From: Sporichthyaceae bacterium
Lineage (GTDB): Bacteria; Actinomycetota; Actinomycetes; JACCYY01
Direction of reading: 5' to 3'
DNA length: 11,617 nt
NCBI GenBank assembly: GCA_013696235.1
Contig: JACCYY010000253.1
Location: 1-11,617, forward strand
Shown: in pieces, positions 1-7,238 of the stretch
Position numbering within the stretch: the stretch's first letter is position 1
Layout of the letters: each line of letters starts with the position of its first letter
Program-made: the position numbers and the translations under genes
Notes under the pieces: model-generated
What the model was told of the DNA's origin: nothing
Database searches by the model: none
What the model saw: the letters and a program-made list of their open reading frames with translations, nothing else

Positions 1-634
1 CGACGCTGCCAGAGGTGAGCTCGAACCCCGACTGGTGGCAGTACCAGGTCTCGGTGCCGTCCTCGTGCCGGATGATCGTCTTGTTGCCGTACCCGCCCTC
101 GTACTCCGCCGAGATGATCTCGCCGGCAGACATCGCGTAGATCGGGGTGCCAGAGGCGGCGGCCATGTCGAGGCCGGTGTGCGCCCGGCCCCATCGCGCA
201 CCGTAGAGCGACGTGAGGCGATATCCCTGCACCGGGACGACCCAGGTGACGGGGGCCTCGGCGAACCGGACCAGCCGGTCGCCGGCGAGCGCGTCGAGCG
301 ACGCGGCATCGGCCAGCTCCTGCTCGACCTTGGCCGCGAGGACGGATTCCGTGAGCTGCTCCCGCTGGGTCGACCTCTCCACCGTGTCCTGCGACCGGAT
401 CGCGAGCGCAGCGGCCACGGCCTTGGCGTCGAGGACTGGAGCTCGCTCCACCTCGGGCGTGGCGGTGACGGTCGGCCGAGCACCCGCGCCCAACGCGGCC
501 GACGCCGGACCGCTGAGGGTCAGCGCACCGGCGGCTGCCGTGGCGAGGGCGATCGAACCGACTGCGGCCGGGAGGTGGTGGGTCTTGGGACGACGATGTT
601 GACCGCGGCGGCGGCCTCGGGGAGCACGGGGCAC
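1..634 (-). CDS. Exported M23 (LytM-type) metallopeptidase, C-terminus outside window
   Basis: Probable zinc endopeptidase or LytM-type regulator acting on peptidoglycan outside the membrane. 211 residues are visible. A very basic N-terminus ([10 protein letters not shown]) is followed by a hydrophobic stretch (about 22-43) and a signal-peptidase-like site after A44-S45-A46. Residues about 60-125 are helical and charged, a probable coiled coil. The M23 domain starts near 140: HTGLD (H152, D156) is the first zinc motif, and WYCH (H200) is the first histidine region of the second half. The final HLH motif lies beyond the left edge, so catalytic competence cannot be judged. The frame is open to base 1. 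I chose GTG at 634 because a well-spaced promoter (674-702) overlaps the other in-frame GTG at 685 and because third-position GC falls between the two. The longer form would add 17 residues. The gene is transcribed away from the B12-binding gene. Confidence 0.82.
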   Translation of the reverse strand, partial: MPRAPRGRRRGQHRRPKTHHLPAAVGSIALATAAAGALTLSGPASAALGAGARPTVTATPEVERAPVLDAKAVAAALAIRSQDTVERSTQREQLTESVLAAKVEQELADAASLDALAGDRLVRFAEAPVTWVVPVQGYRLTSLYGARWGRAHTGLDMAAASGTPIYAMSAGEIISAEYEGGYGNKTIIRHEDGTETWYCHQSGFELTSGSV

Positions 635-673
635 GTCAAAGTAGCCTTGCTTTTCGGGATCGTGGGCGCTCGG

Positions 674-702
674 ACCATAACGCACAGGTCACGCCGGCTC
701 AA
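674..702 (-). promoter_or_regulatory. Candidate sigma70-type promoter for the M23 peptidase gene
   Basis: On the minus strand, TTGAGC (697-702) and TATGGT (674-679) are separated by exactly 17 bases, close to the vegetative actinobacterial consensus. Transcription would begin around 667, leaving about 30 bases before the GTG at 634. This is a pattern match only. Confidence 0.4.
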
Positions 703-837
703 GTTCCCTCGCCGCGGCTGTGGACGGTTCACGCGATCAGCGCGCGGTGGGGACGGCGTTACGCTTCGACAGCCCACCGGCGGTCGGGACGGATCAGTCG
801 CCTTTCCGACGTCCGCCGACCACGAGCCCGTCGACCA

Positions 838-845
838 CAAGGAGG
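838..845 (+). promoter_or_regulatory. Strong ribosome binding site of the B12-binding subunit gene
   Basis: The sequence ACAAGGAGG ends 5 bases before the ATG at 851. It fixes the start inside a much longer open frame that reaches back to base 35. That upstream extension is only the shadow of the M23 gene on the other strand. Confidence 0.7.
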
Positions 846-850
846 CCCGG

Positions 851-1267
851 ATGCCCGGCGCAGGTGCGATCCGGGTCGTGGTCGCGAAGCCCGGTCTCGA
901 CGGCCATGACCGCGGCGCGAAGGTCGTCGCGCGCGCACTGCGCGACGCCGGGGTCGAGGTGATCTACACCGGCCTGCACCAGACTCCCGAGCAGATCGTC
1001 GAGACCGCGATCCAGGAGGATGCCGACGCGGTCGGCCTGTCAGTGCTCTCCGGTGCGCACATGACGCTGTTCAAGCGGGTGATCGATCTTCTCGCCGAGC
1101 GCGACGCTGCAGACATCGTCGTGTTCGGCGGCGGGATCATCCCCGAGGACGACGTCGCGCTCCTCGACGAGATGGGCGTCGCCAAGGTGTTCCGGCCCGG
1201 GGCCACGACCTACGACATCGTGGACTGGGTGCGCGCGAACGTCGGGGACGGTTCGGCCGGGCTGTGA
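851..1267 (+). CDS. Stand-alone cobalamin-binding small subunit of an acyl-CoA mutase (methylmalonyl- or isobutyryl-CoA mutase)
   Basis: 138 residues forming only the C-terminal B12-binding Rossmann-like domain of the mutase family. The signature DxHxxG is D17-G18-H19-D20-R21-G22, where H19 would be the lower axial ligand of cobalt. SVL (64-66) is the SxL motif, GGG (93-95) follows the fourth strand, and [10 protein letters not shown] (115-124) contacts the nucleotide tail in relatives. It should pair with a separate large substrate-binding subunit, as IcmB does with IcmA in Streptomyces; no large subunit is in this window. The reaction would be radical rearrangement of methylmalonyl-CoA to succinyl-CoA, or isobutyryl-CoA to butyryl-CoA. 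The stop overlaps the next gene's GTG by 4 bases, indicating translational coupling. I do not see a B12 riboswitch upstream. The family is certain, but the substrate cannot be decided from this domain. Confidence 0.9.
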   Translation: MPGAGAIRVVVAKPGLDGHDRGAKVVARALRDAGVEVIYTGLHQTPEQIVETAIQEDADAVGLSVLSGAHMTLFKRVIDLLAERDAADIVVFGGGIIPEDDVALLDEMGVAKVFRPGATTYDIVDWVRANVGDGSAGL

Positions 1268-2292
1268 GCCCGGGTGGCGGCCGGTCCGGCACCTTGACCG
1301 ACGTCGCCGGGCTCAAGGTCGGCCACCACGAGCGACGCACCGATGGCTGGTTGTCCGGTACGACGGTTGTGCTGGGGCCACCAGAGGGCGTGGTCGCGTC
1401 GGTCGACGTGCGCGGCGGCGCCCCTGGGACTCGCGAGACCGACCTGTTGCGGCCGGGCGCGCTGATCGAACGCGTGCACGCCATCGTGCTGACCGGCGGG
1501 AGCGCGTACGGCCTGTCGGCCGCGAGCGGCGTGGTCGACGCGCTCGGCGCCGACGGAATCGGCTTCCGGGTGGGTCCCGAGCCGGGTGCGATCGTCCCGA
1601 TCGTGCCCGCGGCCGTCATCTACGACCTCGGCCGCGGCGGCGACTTCTCCTGCCGGCCCGGCCCGGCCGATGGGGTCGCCGCCCTGCGCGCAGCCTCCGA
1701 CGGTCCGGTCGTTCAAGGGTCGGTCGGCGCGGGAGCGGGTGCGCGCGCCGGCGGTCTCAAGGGCGGTCTCGGATCGGCCAGCCAAGTGGTTGGTGACGGG
1801 TGGACGGTGGCCGCGCTCGTGGTGGTGAACGCGGCCGGCAGCCCGGTCGCGCCCGACGGCAGCCTGTACGCCGCGGCGTACCTGACCGATGCGGTGGACG
1901 CGGCGCTGGCACGGGCGCCGCGCGTCGATCCGTCCCTGCTGGCCGAGGCGCAGGCCATGGCGCTGGCACCCTCGATGAACACGACCATCGGCGTGGTCGC
2001 CACCGACGCGAGGTTGACCAAGGCGCAGTGCGCCCGGCTCGCGATGGCCGGCCAGGACGGCATCGCCAGGGCGGTCCGGCCGGCGCACCTCCTCGTGGAC
2101 GGCGACTCGATCTTCGGCCTGAGCACGTCCCGGGCCGCCGTCCCGGACGACCGGATGATCGACGCGCTGCTGGCCGCCGCCGCGGACTGCGTGAGCCGCG
2201 CGATCGGGCAGGCCATGCTGGCCGCCACCTCGGCCGGCTCGCTCGTCTCGTTCCGGGACCTCGCCGACCGGCAGGTGGCGCGGGGCGGATAA
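1264..2292 (+). CDS. P1-family (S58, DmpA/NylC-like) self-processing peptidase
   Basis: 342 residues, the usual length for P1-family N-terminal-nucleophile hydrolases such as DmpA aminopeptidase and the nylon-oligomer hydrolase NylC. Family blocks seen: [12 protein letters not shown] (11-22), [10 protein letters not shown] (75-84), the Gly-rich [19 protein letters not shown] (152-170), VVVNAAGSP (186-194) and [13 protein letters not shown] (237-249). NylC is cleaved between Asn266 and Thr267 to release the catalytic threonine; the matching site here is N239/T240, giving chains of about 239 and 103 residues. K166 and N189 are candidate active-site partners, by position only. There is no signal peptide, so it should be cytoplasmic. 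The GTG start overlaps the preceding TGA (GTGA). The natural substrate is unknown; members cut N-terminal residues of peptides, beta-peptides or amide oligomers. Confidence 0.87.
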   Translation: MSPGGGRSGTLTDVAGLKVGHHERRTDGWLSGTTVVLGPPEGVVASVDVRGGAPGTRETDLLRPGALIERVHAIVLTGGSAYGLSAASGVVDALGADGIGFRVGPEPGAIVPIVPAAVIYDLGRGGDFSCRPGPADGVAALRAASDGPVVQGSVGAGAGARAGGLKGGLGSASQVVGDGWTVAALVVVNAAGSPVAPDGSLYAAAYLTDAVDAALARAPRVDPSLLAEAQAMALAPSMNTTIGVVATDARLTKAQCARLAMAGQDGIARAVRPAHLLVDGDSIFGLSTSRAAVPDDRMIDALLAAAADCVSRAIGQAMLAATSAGSLVSFRDLADRQVARGG

Positions 2293-2295
2293 CCT

Positions 2296-2313
2296 CACCG
2301 GGCGGTTCCGGTG
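2296..2313 (+). terminator. Possible hairpin terminator after the P1 peptidase gene
   Basis: CACCGG (2296-2301) and CCGGTG (2308-2313) form a perfect 6-bp stem with a 6-base loop, starting 4 bases after the TAA stop. There is no U run, as is common in actinobacteria. It is short enough to have arisen by chance in GC-rich DNA. The rest of the gap to sucC (to 2393) shows no clear promoter; it has a short CGA-repeat run at about 2361-2378. Confidence 0.3.
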
Positions 2314-2393
2314 CGCCACGGCCGGCTGCGCGCGCGCCATCGACTCGGGCACACGAACCACGACCGACGACGACGACGAAGGATGGGCGACTC

Positions 2394-3587
2394 GTGGACC
2401 TGATGGAGTACCAGGCGAAGGACCTCTTCGCCAAGCACGGCGTGCCGACGCTTCCGGGCGACGTCGCCGAGACGGCGCAGGAGGCGCGCGCCATCGCCGA
2501 GGAGATCGGCGGTCCGGTCGTGGTCAAGGCCCAGGTCAAGACCGGCGGTCGGGGCAAGGCCGGCGGCGTCAAGCTCGCGGACACCCCTGACGAGGCGGCT
2601 GAGCGAGCCGGCGCCATCCTGGGGATGGACATCAAGGGCCACACCGTCCGCAAGGTCCTCGTGGCCCAGGCCAGCGAGATCGACGCGGAGTACTACTTCT
2701 CGTACCTGCTCGACCGCACCAACCGTACGTTCCTCGCGATGGCCTCCGTCGAGGGCGGCATGGACATCGAGGAGGTCGCAGCGACCAAGCCCGAGGCGCT
2801 GGCGAGGATCCCGGTGGACGCGCTGACCGGGGTCGACGACGCGAAGGCCCGGGAGATCGTCGAGGCCGCGCGGTTCCCCGCCGACGTCGCCGACCAGGTC
2901 GTCGCCGTCATCGGGCAGCTCTGGACGGCGTTCGTCGCCGAGGACGCGACCCTGCTCGAGGTGAACCCGCTGGTCCGGACGCCGGAGGGCAAGATCGTCG
3001 CCCTCGACGGCAAGGTCACCCTCGACGAGAACGCGGACTTCCGCCAGCCCGACCACGCTCAGCTCGCCGACGTCGACGCGGCGAACCCGCTCGAGGCCAA
3101 GGCGAAGGAGAAGGGCCTCAACTACGTCAAGCTCGACGGTGAGGTCGGGATCATCGGCAACGGCGCCGGGCTGGTGATGAGCACGCTCGACGTCGTCGCG
3201 TACGCGGGTGAGGCGCTCGACAACGGCCGCGGCGGCAGCGTCAAGCCGGCGAACTTCCTCGACATCGGCGGTGGCGCCTCGGCCGACGTGATGGCCGACG
3301 GCCTGGAGATCATCCTCGGCGACCCCGACGTCCGCAGCGTGTTCGTCAACGTGTTCGGCGGGATCACGGCCTGCGACGCAGTGGCCCGCGGCATCGTGCA
3401 GGCGCTGGCCATGCTGCAGGCGCAGGGCGAGCACTTCGAGAAGCCGATCGTCGTCCGGCTCGACGGCAACAACGCCGAGGAGGGTCGGCGCATCCTCGAC
3501 GAGGCCTCGCACGACCTGGTCGAGCTGATCGACACGATGGACGGAGCCGCGGGCCGCGCGGCCGAGCTCGCGGCACAGGGGGCCTGA
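2394..3587 (+). CDS. sucC: Succinyl-CoA ligase (ADP-forming) beta subunit
   Basis: Together with SucD, converts succinyl-CoA plus ADP (or GDP) and phosphate to succinate, CoA and ATP (or GTP) in the TCA cycle. 397 residues, slightly longer than E. coli SucC. An N-terminal ATP-grasp domain (about 1-235) begins with [17 protein letters not shown] and carries GGRGKAGG (51-58). The metal ligands of the family appear as N191 (EVNPL) and D205 (ALDGKV). The C-terminal ligase domain has [15 protein letters not shown] (252-266), GGGASAD (292-298) and [16 protein letters not shown] (319-334), the power-helix and phosphate region. I chose GTG at 2394 over ATG at 2403 because GAAGGA (2378-2383) sits 10 bases upstream and homologs begin Met-Asp-Leu-(Phe/Met)-Glu-Tyr. 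One base separates its stop from sucD. Nucleotide preference cannot be read by eye. Confidence 0.97.
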   Translation: MDLMEYQAKDLFAKHGVPTLPGDVAETAQEARAIAEEIGGPVVVKAQVKTGGRGKAGGVKLADTPDEAAERAGAILGMDIKGHTVRKVLVAQASEIDAEYYFSYLLDRTNRTFLAMASVEGGMDIEEVAATKPEALARIPVDALTGVDDAKAREIVEAARFPADVADQVVAVIGQLWTAFVAEDATLLEVNPLVRTPEGKIVALDGKVTLDENADFRQPDHAQLADVDAANPLEAKAKEKGLNYVKLDGEVGIIGNGAGLVMSTLDVVAYAGEALDNGRGGSVKPANFLDIGGGASADVMADGLEIILGDPDVRSVFVNVFGGITACDAVARGIVQALAMLQAQGEHFEKPIVVRLDGNNAEEGRRILDEASHDLVELIDTMDGAAGRAAELAAQGA

Positions 3588-3588
3588 C

Positions 3589-4476
3589 ATGGCGATCTTC
3601 CTCAACCAGGACAGCCTCGTCGTGGTCCAGGGCATCACCGGGTCCGAAGGTGGCAAGCACACCCTGCGCATGGTGGCGTCCGGCACGAAGATCGTCGCTG
3701 GCTGCACGCCGGGCAAAGGTGGCCAGACGGTCGACGGTGGGGCGGGCGAGATCCCTGTGTTCGACTCCGTCGCCGAGGCGGTGGAGAAGACCGCCGCGAA
3801 CGTGTCGGTGATCTTCGTACCCCCGAAGTTCGCCAAGGCAGCCGTTGTGGAGACCGTCGACGCGGGCGTCCCGCTCTGCGTGGTGATCACCGAGGGCATC
3901 ACGGTCCACGACACCGCGGCGTTCTTCCAGTACGCGGAGAACTCAGGAACGACCCGGATCGTCGGCCCGAACTGCCCAGGGCTGATCACCCCCGGCCAGT
4001 CGAACGCAGGCATCATCCCGGCCGACATCACCCGGCCTGGCCGCATCGGCCTGGTCTCGAAATCTGGCACGCTGACGTATCAGATGATGTACGAGCTGCG
4101 CGACATCGGCTTCTCCACCGCCGTCGGCATCGGGGGCGACCCGATCATCGGGACCACCCACATCGACTGCCTGGCCGCTTTCGAGGCCGACCCCGACACG
4201 GACGCGATCGTCATGATCGGCGAGATCGGCGGCGATGCCGAAGAGCGGGCAGCGGACTACATCAAGGCGAACGTGACGAAGCCGGTGGTCGGGTATGTCG
4301 CCGGCTTCACCGCACCCGAGGGCAAGACGATGGGGCACGCCGGAGCGATCGTCTCTGGCTCGTCCGGCACCGCGAGGGCCAAGCAAGAGGCACTCGAGGC
4401 GGCCGGCGTGCAGGTCGGCAAGACGCCATCGGAGACCGCACGGATCATGCGGGAGCTGATGACCGCACGCGGCTGA
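3589..4476 (+). CDS. sucD: Succinyl-CoA ligase (ADP-forming) alpha subunit
   Basis: Partner of SucC; binds CoA and carries the phosphohistidine intermediate. 295 residues, normal length. The CoA-binding Rossmann domain (1 to about 125) has [11 protein letters not shown] (15-25) and TPGKGG (40-45). [12 protein letters not shown] (125-136) precedes the ligase domain, which carries GLVSKSGTL (154-162), [10 protein letters not shown] (180-189) and [10 protein letters not shown] (210-219). The active-site histidine is H250 in GHAGAIVSG, matching H246 of E. coli. The ATG follows the sucC stop after a single base, so the two are surely one transcript and coupled in translation. No clear terminator follows; the 83-base gap to the next gene contains only the short palindrome ATGATCAT (4493-4500), of unknown meaning. 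Confidence 0.97.
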   Translation: MAIFLNQDSLVVVQGITGSEGGKHTLRMVASGTKIVAGCTPGKGGQTVDGGAGEIPVFDSVAEAVEKTAANVSVIFVPPKFAKAAVVETVDAGVPLCVVITEGITVHDTAAFFQYAENSGTTRIVGPNCPGLITPGQSNAGIIPADITRPGRIGLVSKSGTLTYQMMYELRDIGFSTAVGIGGDPIIGTTHIDCLAAFEADPDTDAIVMIGEIGGDAEERAADYIKANVTKPVVGYVAGFTAPEGKTMGHAGAIVSGSSGTARAKQEALEAAGVQVGKTPSETARIMRELMTARG

Positions 4477-4559
4477 CCGGCAACACCGACACATGATCAT
4501 TGGACGGGCGGGCGGCGTGCCTGCGGCCAGGGCGCGGCCGGCCTTGCGAGCATGACCGG

Positions 4560-5870
4560 GTGCACCCCCTCCTCGGTCGCCTCTCGCTGCTCCCGGACCG
4601 ATCGGCCGAGGACGCGCCGGACGCGAGTTGGCGCGCCGCCGGCGTCGCGGTGGCGTGGACCGTCGCCACGTCGCTGGTCCCGCTGGTCCTCCTCGTCCTC
4701 GTCGGGTGGCTGGCATCCGGCTTGGTAGGTGGTCTCGGCGACCCGTTCCGGCTCGCCGTGGACATCTGGCTGGCCGGGCACGGCGTCCCGCTCGAGCTGG
4801 CCGCCGGATCGTCGACGCTGCACCCGCTCGGTGTCACCGTCGTCGTCCTCGCCCTGCTCTGGCGCGGTGGCCGGTGGGCTGGGCGGAGCTCCGCACCGCG
4901 GACGTTCGCCGCCGCCGGTCGCCTCACCGCGCTCCTCGCCATGGGCTACGGCAGCGCCGCCGCGCTCCTGGCCGTGGCCGGGAACGGTCCGGCGGCTCGC
5001 CCGGACGTCGTGATCGCCGCGATCGCCGGGGTCGCGGTCGCCGCCGCCGTCGGCGGTCTCGGTGTGCTGAGCGGCTCTGCCCTGCTGCCCGGTGCTCGCG
5101 AGCGGATCCCGCTGGTGTGGCGGGTCGCGATCGACACCGGGGTCGCTGCCTCCCTCGTCCTGGTCGGGCTCGCGGCACTGCTGCTCGCCGGCGCGCTCGT
5201 GGTCCGGCGCACCACCGCGTACGACCTCGCGGCCAGCGTGAGCCCGGACGCGACCGGCTGGTTGCTGCTGCTGCTGCTCAACGTGGCGCTCGTCCCGAAC
5301 GCCGTGCTCGCCGTCCTTGCGTACGCGACCGGTCCGGGCTTCGCCATCGGCGTCGGCGCGTCTGTCTCGCTCGGCGGGTCCGAGGTCGGAGCGCTCCCGC
5401 CGCTGTCGATCCTCGCGGCTGTCCCCGGCTCCGCCGACCCGCACCCCGCGACGTACGTCGTCCTCGTGATCCCGCTGCTGGCTGGGATCGCCGCTGGACT
5501 GCTCGCCGTACGGCGTTCCGGGACACTGCGAGCTGAGATGTGCGCGCTGGCCGGGCTGGGCGCGGGTGGCGTCGCCGGTGTCCTCACCATGGCGGCGGCC
5601 TGGGCCGCGTCCGGCGGGCTCGGTACCGGACAGCTCGCGACGCTCGGCCCGACCGGGTGGATGGTCGGGGCGGCGGTCTCCGTCGAGATCGGGGTGGTCG
5701 CTGCCGCGACCGCCTGGGTCGGCTGCCCGCGGAGCCGATCCGGCTTGGTCGCCAACCTCTCGGCCCGGATCGCGCGCCCGGGCGACGGGAGCGTCGACGG
5801 GCCGGCCAGGTCCGGGAGCGCGAGCGATGCCGACGAGGAGACGGTCGCGCTCGAGCGCAAGGTCGGCTGA
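4560..5870 (+). CDS. perM: DUF6350 / PerM-like polytopic membrane protein (cell division)
   Basis: 436 residues from GTG 4560, with roughly nine to ten hydrophobic segments (about 25-55, 88-101, 118-141, 150-172, 188-214, 232-257, 299-317, 327-350, 366-387) and a charged cytoplasmic-looking tail (390-436). The block around 246-283 (PNAVLAVLAYATGPGFAIGV, then LGGSEVGALPPLSIL) is what I recognise as the DUF6350 signature. In M. tuberculosis the family member PerM (Rv0955) lies just upstream of purN-purH and downstream of sucCD, the same setting as here. PerM is reported to support cell division and FtsB stability under stress; that role is carried over by homology. The start is uncertain: the RBS before GTG 4560 is weak, and a TTG at 4500 is also in frame. 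The C-terminus is convergent with the next gene, 15 bases away. Confidence 0.8.
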   Translation: MHPLLGRLSLLPDRSAEDAPDASWRAAGVAVAWTVATSLVPLVLLVLVGWLASGLVGGLGDPFRLAVDIWLAGHGVPLELAAGSSTLHPLGVTVVVLALLWRGGRWAGRSSAPRTFAAAGRLTALLAMGYGSAAALLAVAGNGPAARPDVVIAAIAGVAVAAAVGGLGVLSGSALLPGARERIPLVWRVAIDTGVAASLVLVGLAALLLAGALVVRRTTAYDLAASVSPDATGWLLLLLLNVALVPNAVLAVLAYATGPGFAIGVGASVSLGGSEVGALPPLSILAAVPGSADPHPATYVVLVIPLLAGIAAGLLAVRRSGTLRAEMCALAGLGAGGVAGVLTMAAAWAASGGLGTGQLATLGPTGWMVGAAVSVEIGVVAAATAWVGCPRSRSGLVANLSARIARPGDGSVDGPARSGSASDADEETVALERKVG

Positions 5871-5897
5871 CCGGAGGCCGAGGGCTCAGCCGAGCCC
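5863..5897. terminator. Inverted repeats between convergent genes, possible bidirectional terminator
   Basis: TCGGCTGA (5863-5870) and TCAGCCGA (5886-5893) form an 8-bp stem with a 15-base loop, and each arm contains the TGA stop of one of the two convergent genes. A nested alternative, GGGCTC (5882-5887) with GAGCCC (5892-5897) around AGCC, gives a perfect 6-bp stem and 4-base loop. The two folds exclude each other. There are no U runs. The placement suits a shared terminator, but function is inference. Confidence 0.4.
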
Positions 5898-6479
5898 GAG
5901 CCGCCGGCGAGCGTCCTCGAGCAGCCGCTCGGAGCACGCCGCCTCGGCCTGCTTGGTGTTGGCGCCGCTGTTGCAGTCGTTGTACGTCGTGATCTCGTCC
6001 AAGAACACGAGGTAGCTCGCGAGCACCACAGCGACGAACGCGGTGCCGACCGACCCGAGCACGATGGCCACCACACCGGTCGACTCGCTGCGCTGCGCGA
6101 TCACCGCGGCCCGGCGGGCGCGGACCCCGAGCACGATGGCGAGGATGCCGAGCCCGAGACCAACCACGCCGCTGTAGGGCAGGGCGACCAAGGTCACGAG
6201 CGGTGCGGCCGCAGAGCTCGCGAGAGCCAGCCGGCTGAGCCGCCCAGCTTGCGCCACCTGGGACGGCGTGGCGGCGGGGCGTTGCGGCTGACCCCACGGG
6301 CCGGGCGGTGGCGACGCCTGGCCGTACCGCGCTGGGGGCGGCCCGGTGGGCGGGGCATTGCCCGGCGGTGCGCCGTACGGACGGCTCGCCGGGGGTGGCC
6401 CGCCCTGACCAGAGCCGTACGGCTGCCCAGGTGGCGGTCCCGGTGGCAGCGGCTGCGGGGACTGCTGGTCCTCACCCAC
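5886..6479 (-). CDS. Proline-rich DUF4190-like membrane protein
   Basis: 197 residues. Residues 1-72 are a low-complexity Pro/Gly/Gln/Tyr tail (repeats such as PPPGQPYG and PPPARYGQ), likely cytoplasmic. Residues 85-118 are hydrophobic, with GVVGLGLGILAIVLGVRARR (104-123) then ESTGVVAIVLGSVGTAFVAV (132-151) giving the paired-helix pattern typical of DUF4190. The last hydrophobic helix ends near 160. The short tail has two cysteines (C169, C182) that could form a disulfide if outside the cell. The GTG start is fixed by an excellent RBS, AGGAGGT, about 5 bases upstream. It lies on the opposite strand to its neighbours, between the PerM-like gene and purN. No function is known to me; proline-rich DUF4190 proteins are common in actinobacteria, and M. 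tuberculosis Rv0954 beside perM is also a proline-rich membrane protein. Confidence 0.82.
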   Translation of the reverse strand: MGEDQQSPQPLPPGPPPGQPYGSGQGGPPPASRPYGAPPGNAPPTGPPPARYGQASPPPGPWGQPQRPAATPSQVAQAGRLSRLALASSAAAPLVTLVALPYSGVVGLGLGILAIVLGVRARRAAVIAQRSESTGVVAIVLGSVGTAFVAVVLASYLVFLDEITTYNDCNSGANTKQAEAACSERLLEDARRRLGLG

Positions 6480-6550
6480 GCGCTACCTCCTGCTCGGGCC
6501 GGGCCAGCGCGATGACCGCCCGGCGTGGGACCTCTCGGTCGCTATCGTGG

Positions 6551-6592
6551 CCGACGGCTGGTCGGGCTCGCGAACCGGGCGCCACCGGCCCG
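6551..6592 (+). promoter_or_regulatory. purN leader: two small hairpins upstream of the RBS
   Basis: CCGAC (6551-6555) pairs with GTCGG (6561-6565) across a 5-base loop, and CGGGC (6576-6580) pairs with GCCCG (6588-6592) across a 7-base loop. Both lie in the 150-base gap between the divergent DUF4190-like gene and purN. I compared the leader with the ZTP (pfl) riboswitch known upstream of purine and folate genes and do not find its conserved 3' CCGCCUGGGC element. This could be a simple structured leader or chance pairing in GC-rich DNA. Confidence 0.3.
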
Positions 6593-6612
6593 CTTGAAGG
6601 CAGGAGTCGAAG

Positions 6613-6633
6613 ATGACCGGCCCGACCCGATGA
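6613..6633 (+). CDS. Six-codon micro-ORF (M-T-G-P-T-R) overlapping the purN start
   Basis: AGGAG (6602-6606) lies 6 bases before the ATG at 6613, the best ribosome binding site in the region. That ATG opens six codons ending in TGA at 6631-6633, which overlaps purN's ATG at 6630 (ATGA). The arrangement predicts that ribosomes load here, stop, and restart on purN, which otherwise lacks a close RBS. The peptide has no obvious attenuation codons. It may serve only to load ribosomes. Confidence 0.45.
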   Translation: MTGPTR

Positions 6634-7238
6634 GTTCGCGCCGACTCGTCGTGCTCGCCTCCGGCGCCGGCTCGAACCTCGCGGCCCTGGTCGAGGCCTG
6701 CCGCGACCCTGCGTACGGCGCCGAGGTGGTCGCCGTCGGTGCCGATCGACTCGGAACCGGAGCGCTCGAGATCGCGGCCAGGTCACAGATCCCGACGTTC
6801 GTGGCTTCCGTCGCAGACCACCCCGACCGCGCGACCTGGGACGTCGCACTCACGGGAGCGGTTGCCGCGTTCACCCCGGATCTGGTCGTGTCGGCCGGTT
6901 TCCTCAAGCTCGTCGGGTCAGGGTTCCTGGCTCGCTTCGGCGACCGCTACCTGAACACCCACAACGCGCTGCTGCCGAGCTTCGCCGGGATCCACGGCCC
7001 GAGGGACGCGCTGGCGTACGGGGTCCGGATCAGCGGCGCCACGCTGTTCTTCGTCGACGCCGGGGTCGACACCGGCCCGATCGTCGCGCAGGTCGGGGTT
7101 CCGGTTCAGCCCGACGACACGGTCGAGACGCTCACCGAGCGCATCAAGATCGCGGAGCGCCAGCAGCTCGTCGACGTCGTCGGACGGCTGGTCCGCGAGG
7201 GCTGGACCATCACCGGAAGGAAGGTCACGATCCCGTGA
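6630..7238 (+). CDS. purN: Phosphoribosylglycinamide formyltransferase (GART)
   Basis: Third step of purine synthesis: transfers formyl from 10-formyl-tetrahydrofolate to GAR. 202 residues, close to E. coli PurN (212). The N-terminal phosphate loop SGAGSNL is at 11-17. The three catalytic residues of E. coli (N106, H108, D144) are present with identical spacing as N109, H111 and D147 (NTH and VDTGP), and H122 matches H119. Two normally conserved neighbours differ: Pro109 is N112 and His137 is F140. I chose ATG at 6630 because homologs begin a few residues before the RLVVLASG strand; the in-frame GTG at 6525 would add an implausible Arg-rich extension. There is no good RBS directly before 6630; translation probably couples to the micro-ORF. 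Its stop overlaps purH's GTG by 4 bases. Confidence 0.96.
   Translation: MSSRRLVVLASGAGSNLAALVEACRDPAYGAEVVAVGADRLGTGALEIAARSQIPTFVASVADHPDRATWDVALTGAVAAFTPDLVVSAGFLKLVGSGFLARFGDRYLNTHNALLPSFAGIHGPRDALAYGVRISGATLFFVDAGVDTGPIVAQVGVPVQPDDTVETLTERIKIAERQQLVDVVGRLVREGWTITGRKVTIP

Noticed and set aside
35..850. Long plus-strand open frame running into the B12-binding gene
   Set aside because: It reads the M23 gene backwards in Arg-rich nonsense; a strong RBS and the conserved domain put the true start at 851.
686..850. Cobalamin riboswitch before the B12-binding subunit gene
   Set aside because: No B12-box-like GCCACTG element and no room for the full aptamer architecture.
2295..4070. 591-codon minus-strand open frame across sucC and sucD
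   Set aside because: Mirror frame of high-GC3 coding DNA; the plus strand encodes clear SucC and SucD, and the antisense protein has a His/Asp/Val/Arg-rich composition with no recognisable domain.
4477..4559. Gene or terminator between sucD and the PerM-like gene
   Set aside because: Only GC-rich sequence and an 8-base palindrome are seen; no stem long enough to call.
6481..6629. ZTP (pfl) riboswitch upstream of purN
   Set aside because: The expected 3' CCGCCUGGGC element and pseudoknot layout are not present; CCGCCCGGCGTGG at about 6516-6528 is on the wrong side of the hairpins and only superficially similar.
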